DNA of 64,000 nucleotides from Bacteroidales bacterium (GCA_017443465.1 JAFRXO010000073.1:1-64000), one strand, 5' to 3'; counted from the stretch's first letter, positions 42,779 through 52,282 are shown. Translations and numbers: made by a program. The notes: generated by a model not told the origin, from the sequence alone.

Positions 42779-44578
42779 ATGAGGAGAATACTGATTGTCG
42801 TTTTGCTGGGCTCTTTGCTCGCAGTTCCATCTGGGGCCAGAAGGACTGGCCCATGGCCTAAGGAGAAAGCGTGGGAATGGTATGACAGCCAGCCTTGGAT
42901 ACGTGGCTGCAACTATATGAGTGCAGATTGTGCCAACAGGGTTGACCAGTGGCAGGAACTTGGATTCGAAGAAAGGTGGAAAACCCAGGAGGAAGAGTTG
43001 TCGCTCGCAGAATCGATAGGATTCAATACCCTGAGGCTTATTTTTGCGGAGGAAGGATTCGGAGTCTGGTATGCAGACCATGACGGCTTCATGGAGAGGG
43101 TGGAGCGTACTCTCGCCCTTTGTGCGAGCCATGGGATGAGAGCCATAATAGTCCTGGGCAATGATTGCTCAAGGCCGCGTGAACTATGGTCGTTCCCGAC
43201 TCCGGGACCGCAGAAATATGATTGGGGGTATCATGGCGGCAGGAAGCAGTCCCAGCATGGTTCTTTCCCGAATGCGGTGGGATATACCGTCCTTGACGAT
43301 CCTGCCCTGGCCCCGCTCTTCTACCAGATGTGCCGTGAGGTGATTACGAAGTACAAGGATGATGACAGGATCCTTTTCTGGGACCTGTGGAATGAGCCCG
43401 GGAACAATAACCGGGGGAAATTGACCGCCGTCAATCTGCCGAAGCTTTTCGAAATAGCCTGGGAAATCGATCCGAAGCAACCTCTTGCGGCTGATCTGTG
43501 GCACAATTGGTTCAAGGACAACCAGGCGGGAGACCTCTCGGATATTATCAGCTACCACAGTTACAGCCCTCTTGAGACGAACAAGAAAATCGTCGCGGAT
43601 CTCAGGGAAAGATATGGCCGGCCGATTATCAATACTGAGTGGATGGCCAGGATACTGGACTGCAATATAGAAGACATGTACCCCTGGTTTGAACAGCAGC
43701 GTATCGGTTGTACGATGTGGGGTTTTGTCGCCGGGAAATATCAGACTTACGAACCATGGGAAGGTACATGGAAGCAAATCGAGAACGGAAAGGGAAAGAA
43801 CTACAAGATCACGAAATGGTTCCATGACCTGTTCCGTCCGTCCCTTCGCCCATATGATCCTGCAGAGATCGAGATCATAAAGCATGTGAATCATCAGGCC
43901 GACATGGAGTCCGGAATCGTGGAAGGGAAAAGCCTGCGCCAGAAAGTCGGTGTGTCCCGCAAGATCCTTTCAGAGGACATATGGAACTGCGTCCGCAGGA
44001 CATCGTTCGATTTCGAAGGATACACTGCTTGCATAGTGGAACCCAGCATCGACGCTCCGGAAGGCTCTCCCTGGGCTTTGACAGTGTCCGACCCGGAACT
44101 TTTCCCGGACCGGACCGGAGTGCTGGAACTTGTCCGGAACGGATGGCATTATGCCTCGATCCAGGCACCTGAAGACGTAACAGCCAGGTTTATGCGGTTT
44201 GTGTCATCTGACCTCGGACTTGGGGGGAAGGCATTTGTCATAGGGACGGGAGAAGAAGGAAAGAAAGCGGCGGATCTGGCATATGCTAACAGGGAATCGG
44301 TTGCCGCTCTTTATCTGGACGGCCCTGTCTTAAAGAAGAAAGAGTCGTCAAAGCTGGCCGGGGAACTGTCTAAGGCCGGAATCCCCGTCCTGCTGATGTT
44401 CGGAACGATGGATAAAGTTGCAAGCCCTGAGGCCTGTGCCCTATTCGAGGAGGAATTCTCAAAAGGCGGAGGCAATATCACTACCGTCCGGAGGGAGCTG
44501 TTCGGGCATTATCCCCTTGGACTCGAAGCGGCACGTGTGGGAATAATTACCTCTTTTGTCCAGGCAGCGCTGAAATAA
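42779..44578 (+). CDS. GH-A glycoside hydrolase fused to an alpha/beta-hydrolase-like domain
   Basis: A 599-residue exported protein with a signal peptide to about residue 20. Residues 30-360 form a GH5/GH2-like TIM barrel with acid/base E206 in DLWNEPG and nucleophile E287 in INTEWMA. Residues about 415-599 resemble an alpha/beta hydrolase: the elbow reads IGTGEEG at 488-494 where GxSxG is expected, so the Ser is lost, while candidate Asp545 (GTMDKV) and His577 (GHYPLG) remain. The second domain is thus probably a binding or structural remnant. Substrate unknown. It has its own promoter; ybaK follows 3 nt after the stop. Confidence 0.72.
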   Translation: MRRILIVVLLGSLLAVPSGARRTGPWPKEKAWEWYDSQPWIRGCNYMSADCANRVDQWQELGFEERWKTQEEELSLAESIGFNTLRLIFAEEGFGVWYADHDGFMERVERTLALCASHGMRAIIVLGNDCSRPRELWSFPTPGPQKYDWGYHGGRKQSQHGSFPNAVGYTVLDDPALAPLFYQMCREVITKYKDDDRILFWDLWNEPGNNNRGKLTAVNLPKLFEIAWEIDPKQPLAADLWHNWFKDNQAGDLSDIISYHSYSPLETNKKIVADLRERYGRPIINTEWMARILDCNIEDMYPWFEQQRIGCTMWGFVAGKYQTYEPWEGTWKQIENGKGKNYKITKWFHDLFRPSLRPYDPAEIEIIKHVNHQADMESGIVEGKSLRQKVGVSRKILSEDIWNCVRRTSFDFEGYTACIVEPSIDAPEGSPWALTVSDPELFPDRTGVLELVRNGWHYASIQAPEDVTARFMRFVSSDLGLGGKAFVIGTGEEGKKAADLAYANRESVAALYLDGPVLKKKESSKLAGELSKAGIPVLLMFGTMDKVASPEACALFEEEFSKGGGNITTVRRELFGHYPLGLEAARVGIITSFVQAALK

Positions 44579-44581
44579 TCC

Positions 44582-45070
44582 ATGAAACAGGACAACGTGA
44601 ATAAAGCCCAGAAAACGAATGCCGCACGTCTGCTTGACGCGGCAGGCATCGCATATGAGCTTATTCCTTATGAGGTGGATGAGAATGACCTTGCCGCAGG
44701 CCATGTCGCGGCATCGCTTGGAGAACCGATCGAGCAGGTGTTCAAGACCCTGGTGCTCCGCGGTGACCGCAACGGGCTTTTCGTCTGCGTCATGCCAGGG
44801 GACATGGAGGTTGACCTCAAGGTCGCGGCGAGGATTTCCGGAAACAAGAGCGCGGATATGATCAGGATGAAAGAACTCCTGCCCGAGACCGGGTACATCA
44901 GGGGTGGCTGTTCCCCTATAGGGATGAAAAAGCCTCTTCCGACATTCATATATGAAAGCGCCCTCCTCTACGATTACATTTACGTCAGCGCAGGCGTGCG
45001 CGGACTCCAGCTGCGTATCTCCCCTCAGGACCTGATCGGCTTCACAGGCGCCGGTATTTACCCGTTGTAG
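44582..45070 (+). CDS. ybaK: Cys-tRNA(Pro)/Cys-tRNA(Cys) deacylase
   Basis: A 162-residue cytoplasmic editing enzyme of the YbaK/EbsC family, which hydrolyses Cys mis-attached to tRNA-Pro. The family segments AAGIAYELIPYEVDEND, QVFKTLVLRGD (active Lys) and GGCSPIGMKKPLPTFI are present and the length is normal. It follows the fusion hydrolase directly and lies 2 kb from the tRNA-Pro gene, probably by chance. trmN6 follows in the same direction. Confidence 0.92.
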   Translation: MKQDNVNKAQKTNAARLLDAAGIAYELIPYEVDENDLAAGHVAASLGEPIEQVFKTLVLRGDRNGLFVCVMPGDMEVDLKVAARISGNKSADMIRMKELLPETGYIRGGCSPIGMKKPLPTFIYESALLYDYIYVSAGVRGLQLRISPQDLIGFTGAGIYPL

Positions 45071-45089
45071 TCATAACCTGGGAGTGCAT

Positions 45090-45797
45090 ATGGGAGTTTT
45101 CCGTTTCAAAAGATTCTCGGTAGCCAATGAGGCTTCGGCGCAGAAGGTCGGCACGGATGCCGTACTTCTCGGTGCGGCCGCTCCTCTGCCTGACGGGTCC
45201 CCGTCCGTGCTGGATGTCGGGACTGGCACCGGGGTGGTGGCCCTGATGCTGGCTCAGAGACTTTCAGACGCCGGGAAAGAATTCAGGATCATAGGGATAG
45301 ACTCGGACGCCCCCTCGGCCGCAGAGGCCTCATCGAATTTCGCCGCTTCCGAGTGGGCGGAAAGGATGGAAGCCAGGCATATGTCTTTTTCGCAGTGTGG
45401 TGATGCAGGCACGTGGGACCTGATCGTCTCGAATCCGCCTTATTACGACATGTCTCTCGAAGCACCGGACCCCCGACGCAGCGCAGCCCGCCATACGGAC
45501 ACCCTGTCATTCCGTGAACTCTGTGCATATGCATATGACCATCTTTCGGCTGACGGTTTCCTTTCGATGATCCTTCCCTCTGACCAGGAAAAAGCCCTTA
45601 TGCGCTATGCGGCTTCTTTTTCACTGTATCCGTTTTCCATCCTCAGGGTCAGGACCACGGAAAGGAAGCCCCCTTCGCGGATCGTGGTGTCTTTTTCCAG
45701 GCATTCAAGCCCTGTAGAAGAGTCGTCTTTAGTACTGATGGAAAAAGGGAAGCGTACTGCTGAGTACACCTCCCTTGCAAGCGGGTTCTATCTGTAA
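45090..45797 (+). CDS. trmN6: tRNA1(Val) adenine-37 N6-methyltransferase
   Basis: A 235-residue SAM-dependent methyltransferase. Motif I is VLDVGTGTGVVALMLA and the N6-adenine motif is NPPYYDM. The N-terminal RFKRFSVANEASAQKVGTD (cited as KVGTDAVLLG) is that of TrmN6 (YfiC). The ATG at 45090, in a CATATG, is preferred to the GTG two codons before. It lies 19 nt after ybaK. Confidence 0.88.
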   Translation: MGVFRFKRFSVANEASAQKVGTDAVLLGAAAPLPDGSPSVLDVGTGTGVVALMLAQRLSDAGKEFRIIGIDSDAPSAAEASSNFAASEWAERMEARHMSFSQCGDAGTWDLIVSNPPYYDMSLEAPDPRRSAARHTDTLSFRELCAYAYDHLSADGFLSMILPSDQEKALMRYAASFSLYPFSILRVRTTERKPPSRIVVSFSRHSSPVEESSLVLMEKGKRTAEYTSLASGFYL

Positions 45798-45804
45798 ATC
45801 CTGT

Positions 45805-46302
45805 TTACTGCTGGGGTTTCCCTTCCGGTTTCCTGCCCAGGCGGTTGATCTGGCTACGGCGGAATTCTTCCTCTCCGACGTAGAGCTTGGCCACCTTTTC
45901 GGCAGGCAGGATTTCAAGGTATTTCTTTATGTTGGCCTCTTCCCGTGAAGCCGACTCATCCTTGGCTTTGGCATATGCCATGAGGAGCCTCTCTACTTCA
46001 GCCTTGCCTGCATTGTTCTGAATGGCCTTCTCCAGTTCTTTGTAAGAATTCAGAAGCTTCAGGAAAATCTCGTGGCCTTCCTGGTCCACCTGGTTGTAAA
46101 CCGGCCAGAACTTTTCCGCTTCCCTGGGGGTAAGGTCCATCCTGGTTGTCAGGAAAGCGACTTTTTCGGCTTTGAGTTTATCTCTCCAGTCCCTTTTTCC
46201 GCCCTGGTTCTGGGGAGGCGTCGCGAATGCTGTGATGGAAAGGATGAGGGCTGCAAGGATAGCAGCGGATCGGATTATGTTGTGTTTCATTTTTGTGGTC
46301 AT
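45805..46302 (-). CDS. Spy/CpxP-like periplasmic protein
   Basis: A 165-residue exported, highly charged helical protein. Signal peptide to about residue 28 (ITAFATP). The segment FLTTRMDLTPREAEKFWPVYNQV is the LTxxQ-like pattern of Bacteroidota proteins called sensors of ECF sigma factors or Spy-type chaperones. It overlaps the anti-sigma gene by four bases (ATGA), making it the third gene of the sigma module, and could report envelope stress. A second in-frame ATG exists four codons later. Confidence 0.78.
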   Translation of the reverse strand: MTTKMKHNIIRSAAILAALILSITAFATPPQNQGGKRDWRDKLKAEKVAFLTTRMDLTPREAEKFWPVYNQVDQEGHEIFLKLLNSYKELEKAIQNNAGKAEVERLLMAYAKAKDESASREEANIKKYLEILPAEKVAKLYVGEEEFRRSQINRLGRKPEGKPQQ

Positions 46303-46709
46303 TGATTTTGTGCCAATACCCAGCTCAAGCCTTCGGAGCTGCAGTCTGAAGCGATGAGATAATTGACGATATCCTCGTCAGTGATACTTTCTTGGCTGTC
46401 GTAGCCGAGGCTGTTCTCATATGCCATGTTATAGATGCTGGCGGGAGATGTCAGGGCTACATATTGCTCGTAGGTATAGTCCTCGGCCGGTTTTCCGGCG
46501 GTGGACTTCAGGATGGCGTTCCCGATGATGAACGCGGCTACAAAGCTCGCTGCCAGAGCCAGGTACGGGCGGAGCCTCAGGTGTTTGGCAGGCTGAGGTC
46601 CGCTGACTGTCTCCCCGGCAAGCTGCTGGGAGGGAATCCGCATGAGTCTTTCCTGCAGATTCCCGAAGTAGCCTTCAGGTACGGAGTACATTTGTTTTTT
46701 CTTGTCCAT
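46299..46709 (-). CDS. Probable anti-sigma factor, membrane-bound
   Basis: A 136-residue protein with a short cytoplasmic part (MDKKKQMYSVPEGYFGNLQERLM), one transmembrane helix at about 65-82 (LALAASFVAAFIIGNAIL) and a periplasmic tail. Position after an ECF sigma factor suggests it holds the sigma at the membrane. It has no recognised zinc or RskA domain. Start at ATG 46709; a GTG at 46736 would add nine residues and leave 5 nt to the sigma stop. Confidence 0.65.
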   Translation of the reverse strand: MDKKKQMYSVPEGYFGNLQERLMRIPSQQLAGETVSGPQPAKHLRLRPYLALAASFVAAFIIGNAILKSTAGKPAEDYTYEQYVALTSPASIYNMAYENSLGYDSQESITDEDIVNYLIASDCSSEGLSWVLAQNQ

Positions 46710-46741
46710 CGAATCTTTTGACGTGAAAAGTGTCACGGGGT

Positions 46742-47248
46742 TTAAATATCTTCTCCTATGTTGCTCTTAAGTTTCTCGCATGCAATGTGGTACGAGGCCT
46801 TGAGGGCACCGACGGATGTCCCTGTAATCTGGGCGATGTCTTCGTATTTCATATCCCCGAAATATTTCATGTTGAATACGAGGCGTTGTTTCGTCGGGAG
46901 CGCGGCGACGGCTTTGGCCAGCTTTCTCTGAAGGGCTGTGCCGTCGAACCACGGGTCTTCGTCAATCTGGCGGGAAGTCTCTTCATCCAGGCTCTGGAAC
47001 ATAAGGGCGGCGCGGACCTTACGCCTGCGGAGGAAATTCAGGGCTTCGTTAGTGGCAATCCTGTAAATCCATGTATAAAGATTCGCCTCCCCCCTGAAGG
47101 AGGGAAGCGATTTCCATATCTTTACGAAAATCTCCTGGACGAGGTCGTCGGCATCCTCATGGGAGTACACAAAACGGCGGACATGCCAGTAGATTTTCTC
47201 TGAATAGTCCTTAACTATCTGGTTGAAGAGCTGTTCCTGCTGACTCAC
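46742..47248 (-). CDS. ECF-type RNA polymerase sigma factor
   Basis: A 168-residue sigma-70 family protein with region 2 (IYWHVRRFVYSHEDADDLVQEIFVKIWK, DADDLVQEIF core) and region 4 (PTKQRLVFNMKYFGDMKYEDIAQITG). It probably directs its own operon with the anti-sigma and Spy-like genes. It starts 7 nt after the transketolase C-half stop, so read-through is likely. Target promoters are not visible. Confidence 0.9.
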   Translation of the reverse strand: MSQQEQLFNQIVKDYSEKIYWHVRRFVYSHEDADDLVQEIFVKIWKSLPSFRGEANLYTWIYRIATNEALNFLRRRKVRAALMFQSLDEETSRQIDEDPWFDGTALQRKLAKAVAALPTKQRLVFNMKYFGDMKYEDIAQITGTSVGALKASYHIACEKLKSNIGEDI

Positions 47249-47255
47249 CGGGTGG

Positions 47256-48212
47256 TCAGTTTTTTCTGTCCAGGACTTTCTTGGCGGCCTCTACGATATG
47301 TGCGGAGTCCAGGCCATAGGCTGCAAGCAGCTCTGACGGGGTTCCGGACTGGCCGAAGCGGTCGCCGCCATTGATGAACTCCAGGGGAGTGGGGCAGCGG
47401 GTTGCCAGGACGCCTGCGATGAGTTCTCCGAGTCCGCCGCAGACATTGTGCTCTTCGGCTACAACGGCGCAGCGGGTTTTCCTGATGGAGTTGATGACAG
47501 TCATGGTGTCGAGAGGCTTGATGGTGGCGATGTCGATGACTTCCGCGCATATGCCTTCAGCCTCGAGGGCCTGTGCTGCACCGAGAGCCTCCCACACAAG
47601 ATGTCCGGTAGCAAAGATTGTGACGTCCTTACCCTCGTTCATCACATATGCCTTGCCGATCTCAAAGGGCTCGTCAGGGTCGGTGAAGTTGGGCCACTTG
47701 GGACGGCCGAACCTCAGGTAAACGGCTCCGTTGTATTTAGCCGCCGCTATGGTAGCGTTCTTGGTCTGGTTGAAATCGCAGGGATTGATTACCACCATTC
47801 CGGGAAGGGCGCGCATGAGGGCGATGTCTTCCATTGTCTGGTGCGTGGCGCCGTCCTCTCCAAGGGTTACACCTGCGTGGGAGGATGCCAGCTTGACATT
47901 GGTGTTGCCATAGGAAACTTCCTGGCGGATCTGGTCATAGACGCGTCCGGTGATGAATTCGGCGAATGAGCCGGCGAATGGGATCTTTCCGGCGAGGGCC
48001 ATACCGGCAGCTACTCCCACCATGTTGGCTTCACCGATGCCGCACTCGAAGTACCTGTCAGGGAATGCCGCTGCAAAGTCACCCATCTTTACCGAACCCT
48101 GGAGGTCGGCGGTGAGGGCTACTACGCGCGAGTCCTGCTTACCCGCTTCAAGGAGTCCGGCTCCAAAGCCGCTGCGGGTGTCGATTTTTCCTGAGTCTGT
48201 GTATTTTTTCAT
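47256..48212 (-). CDS. Transketolase, C-terminal subunit
   Basis: A 318-residue protein holding the pyrimidine-binding and C-terminal domains of transketolase. GIGEANMVGVAAGMAL and GEDGATHQTMEDIALMR are TPP-pyrimidine domain motifs. The ATG at 48212 is chosen; the TTG three codons earlier is less likely. It is 12 nt behind the N-terminal subunit. The pair acts in the pentose phosphate pathway; a two-gene form is common in Bacteroidota and Archaea-like transketolases. Confidence 0.92.
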   Translation of the reverse strand: MKKYTDSGKIDTRSGFGAGLLEAGKQDSRVVALTADLQGSVKMGDFAAAFPDRYFECGIGEANMVGVAAGMALAGKIPFAGSFAEFITGRVYDQIRQEVSYGNTNVKLASSHAGVTLGEDGATHQTMEDIALMRALPGMVVINPCDFNQTKNATIAAAKYNGAVYLRFGRPKWPNFTDPDEPFEIGKAYVMNEGKDVTIFATGHLVWEALGAAQALEAEGICAEVIDIATIKPLDTMTVINSIRKTRCAVVAEEHNVCGGLGELIAGVLATRCPTPLEFINGGDRFGQSGTPSELLAAYGLDSAHIVEAAKKVLDRKN

Positions 48213-48224
48213 GATAGTCAATCT

Positions 48225-49064
48225 TTAAAAGTCACCCATCGTCTCGTCAAGCTGCTTCATAGCCTCTTCGACCTGCTCCTGGTTGGGAGCCTTTCCGTGC
48301 CACTTGTGAGTGCCGGCCATGAAGTCGACTCCGTGACCCATCTCGCTGCGGAAGAGGATCATGACCGGCTTGCCTTCGCTCTTTCCTGCCTCTTCAAAAG
48401 CAGCGAGGATGGCATCGAAATCATGTCCGTCCGTAACGATGGTCTTCCATCCGAAAGCTTCCCATTTTGCCTGAAGGTCTCCGAGTCCTCCAACGTCTTC
48501 AACTTTGCCGTCGATCTGTTGGCCGTTCCAGTCGGTGAAGGCGATAAGGTTGTCGAGTTTGTGGTGGGCGGCGAAAATACCTGCCTCCCAGATCTGTCCT
48601 TCTTCGCTTTCTCCGTCTCCGCAGAGGACGTAAACCTTCTTGTCGTCCTTGTCAAGTTTCTTGGCGAGGGCGACTCCTGCGGCGCATGAGAGTCCCTGTC
48701 CGAGGGATCCGGCTGCCTGGTGCACGCCGGGAAGGTTCTTCTGGACCGAGGGATGTCCCTGGAGCCTGGAGCCGTATTTCCTCAGGGAGCCGAGTTCGGC
48801 TGCGGGGAAGTAGCCCCTGCGTGCGAGGACTGCGTAGAGCACCGGTGCAAGGTGTCCTGCAGAGAGGATGAAGACATCCTGTCCTTTTCCGTCGCGGGTC
48901 CAGGTTTCAGGAGTCTGGTCCATGACGTTGAAATAGAGCGCAGTCATGAAATCCGTGCTGCTCATTGAACCGCCCGGGTGTCCGGATCCGGCCATCGAGA
49001 CCATCCGGATGATGTCCCTGCGCACTTGCGATGCGATTCCTTTAAGTTCTTCTTTTGAAGCCAT
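48225..49064 (-). CDS. Transketolase, N-terminal subunit
   Basis: A 279-residue TPP-binding half of transketolase. SMAGSGHPGGSMS gives the substrate His, and the metal/TPP motif is CGDGESEEGQIWEAG. It works with the gene immediately downstream. A -7 box lies at 49115-49122. No CATATG occurs in this gene. Confidence 0.92.
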   Translation of the reverse strand: MASKEELKGIASQVRRDIIRMVSMAGSGHPGGSMSSTDFMTALYFNVMDQTPETWTRDGKGQDVFILSAGHLAPVLYAVLARRGYFPAAELGSLRKYGSRLQGHPSVQKNLPGVHQAAGSLGQGLSCAAGVALAKKLDKDDKKVYVLCGDGESEEGQIWEAGIFAAHHKLDNLIAFTDWNGQQIDGKVEDVGGLGDLQAKWEAFGWKTIVTDGHDFDAILAAFEEAGKSEGKPVMILFRSEMGHGVDFMAGTHKWHGKAPNQEQVEEAMKQLDETMGDF

Positions 49065-49114
49065 ATCAGTAGTATTAGATGATTTTCCAGCTGTTTTGTC
49101 AATTCAGCATCTGA

Positions 49115-49122
49115 CAAAAGTA
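49115..49122 (-). promoter_or_regulatory. -7 box for the transketolase genes
   Basis: Leftward TACTTTTG, about 50 nt before the ATG at 49064. No matching -33 at the normal spacing. Confidence 0.5.
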
Positions 49123-49150
49123 GCAATAATAATGCAAAAAGGAAATAACC

Positions 49151-49870
49151 TTATTTGTCGCCGGTGTAGAGGCGGCATATCCCCAGCGACAGCGCCCGCT
49201 GCGAGACATTCCGGAAGCCGCAGGACTCCATGAAGGTAACCCATTGCTGCGGTTTCGGGAAGCGGACTACAGACTCGTGAAGGTATCTGTACGAGGCTTT
49301 GTTACCGGAGATAATCCCTCCTATTTTTGCCACGGTGAAGAAATATCTGTCGTACAGCCATCTGAGAACCGGACCAGTCGGGAACGAGAGTTCCAGCATA
49401 ACGAACCTCCCTCCAGGACGCAGCACCCGCAGGACTTCCCGCAGGGCAGTCTCCCTCTTTTCGAAATTCCTCACCCCGAAAGCTACCGTGACGCGGTCAA
49501 AGGAACCGTCGGCATATGAAAGGTCTTCGCAGTCTCCTTTCTCCGCCGAGACCATGTCTTCCAGGGCGAGGCGGTTTACTTTCCCGATCATCACGTTCAG
49601 CATGCCATCGGATATGTCAGCGCCGGTAACATGCCCGCGGATGCCCTTTTTCTTCATGGCCTTTGCAGCGGCTATAGCGAAATCACCGGTCCCGCATGCG
49701 ATGTCCAGGACCTGCCACGGAGAATCATGTCCCTCAGGGACGTCGATGACCTGGCGGAGGGCACGTTTGCGCCACCCTTTGTCAATGTTGAATGACATCA
49801 GGTGGTTCAGGGAGTCATAATCGCCCGAGATGTTGTCGAACATCTTCCGGATATTCTCTTTTACTGGCAT
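49151..49870 (-). CDS. menG: Demethylmenaquinone methyltransferase
   Basis: A 239-residue SAM methyltransferase of the UbiE/MenG family, last step of menaquinone synthesis. YDSLNHLMSFNIDKGWR, VLDIACGTGDFAIAAAK, DRVTVAFGVRNFEKRE and the C-terminal segment FFTVAKIGGIISGNKASYRYL (cited as GNKASYRYL) are diagnostic. It follows the GT2-like gene by 23 nt in a leftward cluster with lepA. Confidence 0.94.
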   Translation of the reverse strand: MPVKENIRKMFDNISGDYDSLNHLMSFNIDKGWRKRALRQVIDVPEGHDSPWQVLDIACGTGDFAIAAAKAMKKKGIRGHVTGADISDGMLNVMIGKVNRLALEDMVSAEKGDCEDLSYADGSFDRVTVAFGVRNFEKRETALREVLRVLRPGGRFVMLELSFPTGPVLRWLYDRYFFTVAKIGGIISGNKASYRYLHESVVRFPKPQQWVTFMESCGFRNVSQRALSLGICRLYTGDK

Positions 49871-49893
49871 GGGAAACGCTTTTGAAATGATTC

Positions 49894-50472
49894 CTATTCG
49901 TTAAGGAAATCTACGATGCGACGCAGAAGGGATATCTTCCTCCAGAAGGGGACCTTTTCCGGAAGAGGCATCGCGTCCTCCCCGCATGTCGCAAGGATCC
50001 CCGGGGCCATAACCAGGCTCAGGCGCTGAGGATGCTGTGAAGGAGCCTGCCGTGGGACCAGATAGAACATTTCGTCGTAGATCCGGCAGGGTACGGGGAT
50101 TACGGGGTCAGGCTGGATCAGCTTCCCGTTCTTGGAGCGGCCTCCATATACCACTTTCCCGTCCGGGCCGGCAACGGAGGCTACCATTATGGCCTTGTCA
50201 TTGACGAAGGCGGAGTTTTCCAGCATGATTGAGAAAGCCTTGTCGGCAAGCTGCAGGCGGCTGTCCACGTGGATAATGAAATCATATGTACCCGAGGCGG
50301 CCTTTTCTTTGTCCTGTGGATTGTCAGAGCGGAGTATTTCCACCTCGAAATCATCGTCAGCGGCAAGGAGGTCCGCCTGATGCCTGCAGGCAGTGAAGAA
50401 ATCCCCGCCCTGAAGGGCGGCAGGACCGCCCGGGGAGGGGACGACTGTTACATATATCGCCAGGCTCTTCAT
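49894..50472 (-). CDS. Small GT2-like protein, function unknown
   Basis: A 192-residue protein without signal peptide or membrane helix. The central part (about 60-125) with YDFIIHVDSRLQLADKAF, then MVASVAGPDGKVVYGGR, resembles the DxD and acceptor segments of GT2 glycosyltransferases (DSR in place of DxD), but the N-terminal half of a normal GT2 is only partly visible and the C-terminal half is missing. It may be a shortened or divergent GT-A protein. One base separates it from lepA, so it is translated in the lepA operon. Confidence 0.5.
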   Translation of the reverse strand: MKSLAIYVTVVPSPGGPAALQGGDFFTACRHQADLLAADDDFEVEILRSDNPQDKEKAASGTYDFIIHVDSRLQLADKAFSIMLENSAFVNDKAIMVASVAGPDGKVVYGGRSKNGKLIQPDPVIPVPCRIYDEMFYLVPRQAPSQHPQRLSLVMAPGILATCGEDAMPLPEKVPFWRKISLLRRIVDFLNE

Positions 50473-50473
50473 C

Positions 50474-52264
50474 TCAGGAGTCCAGTTTGAGCACGGCCAT
50501 GAATGCGCTCTGGGGCACCTGTACGGTACCGATCTGACGCATCCTCTTCTTTCCTTCCTTCTGCTTTTCGAGCAGTTTCCTCTTTCTTGTCACATCTCCG
50601 CCGTAGCATTTTGCAGTGACGTCCTTACGTACCTGACGGACCGTCTCCCTGGCGATGATCTTGGCTCCGATGGCGGCCTGGACAGCGATGTCGAACTGCT
50701 GCCTTGGTATGAGTTCCTTCAGTTTGAGGCACATCTTCCTTCCCAGGTCATATGCATGGTCTTCGTGGACCAGGGAGGACAGGGCGTCCGCGGGCTCGCC
50801 GTTAAGAAGGATGTCCAGCTTGACCAGCCTCGCCTGGCGGAACCCTATGAGGTGATAATCGAATGAGGCGTAGCCGCGGGATATGCTCTTGAGCTTGTCG
50901 TAGAAGTCAAAAACTATCTCCGAGAGGGGCATGTCATATGTGAGCTCGACCCTGTCTGCGGTGATGTAGTGCTGCGAAACGAGGGTCCCCCTGCGGTCGA
51001 GGCAGAGCTTCATTATGGGGCCGAAGAATTCCGACTTGGAGATGACCTGGGCCCGGATGTAGGGCTCCTCTATGTGGTCGATTACCGTCGGAGCAGGCAG
51101 GCCGGAAGGATTGTGGACATCCATGCATTCTCCCTGAGTAGTCCAGACCTTGTAGGACACGTTGGGGACAGTAGTGATGACGTCCATGTTGAATTCGCGG
51201 AAGAGCCTTTCCTGGACTATCTCCAGATGCAGCAGCCCGAGGAAACCGCATCGGAACCCGAATCCTAGCGCAAGCGACGACTCCGGTTCATATGAGAAAG
51301 AAGCGTCGTTGAGCTGGAATTTCTCGAGGGTTGCGCGGAGCTCCTCGTATTTGTCGGCCTGAACGGGATACATTCCCGCGAAGACCATCGGCTTTACCTC
51401 TTCGAATCCTGCTACGGCCTGGGCGCATGGCCTGTCCACATGGGTGATTGTGTCACCGACCTTGACTTCCACCGCACTCTTGACTCCGGAAATGATGTAG
51501 CCTACGTCTCCGCATCCGACTTTGCCGGTGGGGACCAGTTTCATCCGGAGAAGTCCCACCTCTTCGGCATCGTATTCCTTCCCGGTACTGACGAATTTGA
51601 CTTTCTCGCCACTGTGGAGCTCTCCATTAAGGACTTTGAAATAGGCTATGATTCCCCTGAAGGGGTTGAATACGGAGTCGAAGATGAGGGCCTGGAGGGG
51701 CGCTTGCGGGTCGCCCTTGGGGGCGGGGATCTTCTCTACTATCGCATCCAGGAGCGGGGCGACCCCTTCTCCTGTCCTTGCAGAAACCCTGTAAACATCT
51801 TCCGGGGAGCAGCCGAGCAGGTCGCAGACCTCGTCGGTGACCACGTCCGGCTGTGCGGAATCCATGTCTATCTTGTTGAGGACTGGGATTATCTCCAGGG
51901 AATGGTCGATGGCCTGGTACAGGTTGGAGATCGTCTGGGCCTGCACTCCCTGGGAGGCATCAACCACCAGCAGGGCGCCTTCGCACGATGCTATCGAGCG
52001 GGACACTTCATATGAGAAGTCCACATGGCCCGGTGTGTCGATCAGATTCAGGGTGTACTGTTCGCCTTCATGCATATAATGCATCTGGATGGCGTGGCTC
52101 TTGATCGTGATGCCTTTTTCCTTCTCAAGTGCCATGTCGTCCAGGACCTGGTTCTCCATCTCCCGCTGCGCCAGGGTTCCGGTCAACTCCAGCAGACGGT
52201 CTGCCAGAGTGCTTTTGCCGTGGTCGATGTGGGCGATGATGCAGAAATTCCTGATATGGCGCAT
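50474..52264 (-). CDS. lepA: Elongation factor 4 (LepA)
   Basis: A 596-residue ribosome-associated GTPase. P loop [14 protein letters not shown], switch [12 protein letters not shown] and NKIDMDSA are present, and the C-terminal LepA domain is complete ([19 protein letters not shown], cited as [12 protein letters not shown]). The start [17 protein letters not shown] at 52264 matches the conserved family start; an ATG four codons upstream lies in the probable leader. Operon with the GT2-like and menG genes. Confidence 0.95.
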   Translation of the reverse strand: MRHIRNFCIIAHIDHGKSTLADRLLELTGTLAQREMENQVLDDMALEKEKGITIKSHAIQMHYMHEGEQYTLNLIDTPGHVDFSYEVSRSIASCEGALLVVDASQGVQAQTISNLYQAIDHSLEIIPVLNKIDMDSAQPDVVTDEVCDLLGCSPEDVYRVSARTGEGVAPLLDAIVEKIPAPKGDPQAPLQALIFDSVFNPFRGIIAYFKVLNGELHSGEKVKFVSTGKEYDAEEVGLLRMKLVPTGKVGCGDVGYIISGVKSAVEVKVGDTITHVDRPCAQAVAGFEEVKPMVFAGMYPVQADKYEELRATLEKFQLNDASFSYEPESSLALGFGFRCGFLGLLHLEIVQERLFREFNMDVITTVPNVSYKVWTTQGECMDVHNPSGLPAPTVIDHIEEPYIRAQVISKSEFFGPIMKLCLDRRGTLVSQHYITADRVELTYDMPLSEIVFDFYDKLKSISRGYASFDYHLIGFRQARLVKLDILLNGEPADALSSLVHEDHAYDLGRKMCLKLKELIPRQQFDIAVQAAIGAKIIARETVRQVRKDVTAKCYGGDVTRKRKLLEKQKEGKKRMRQIGTVQVPQSAFMAVLKLDS

Positions 52265-52282
52265 GTCCGTTTCCATAGGATA

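Noticed and set aside
42572-45070. Functional link between tRNA-Pro and ybaK
   Set aside because: They are 2 kb apart with separate promoters and an unrelated gene between; coincidence is the simpler view.
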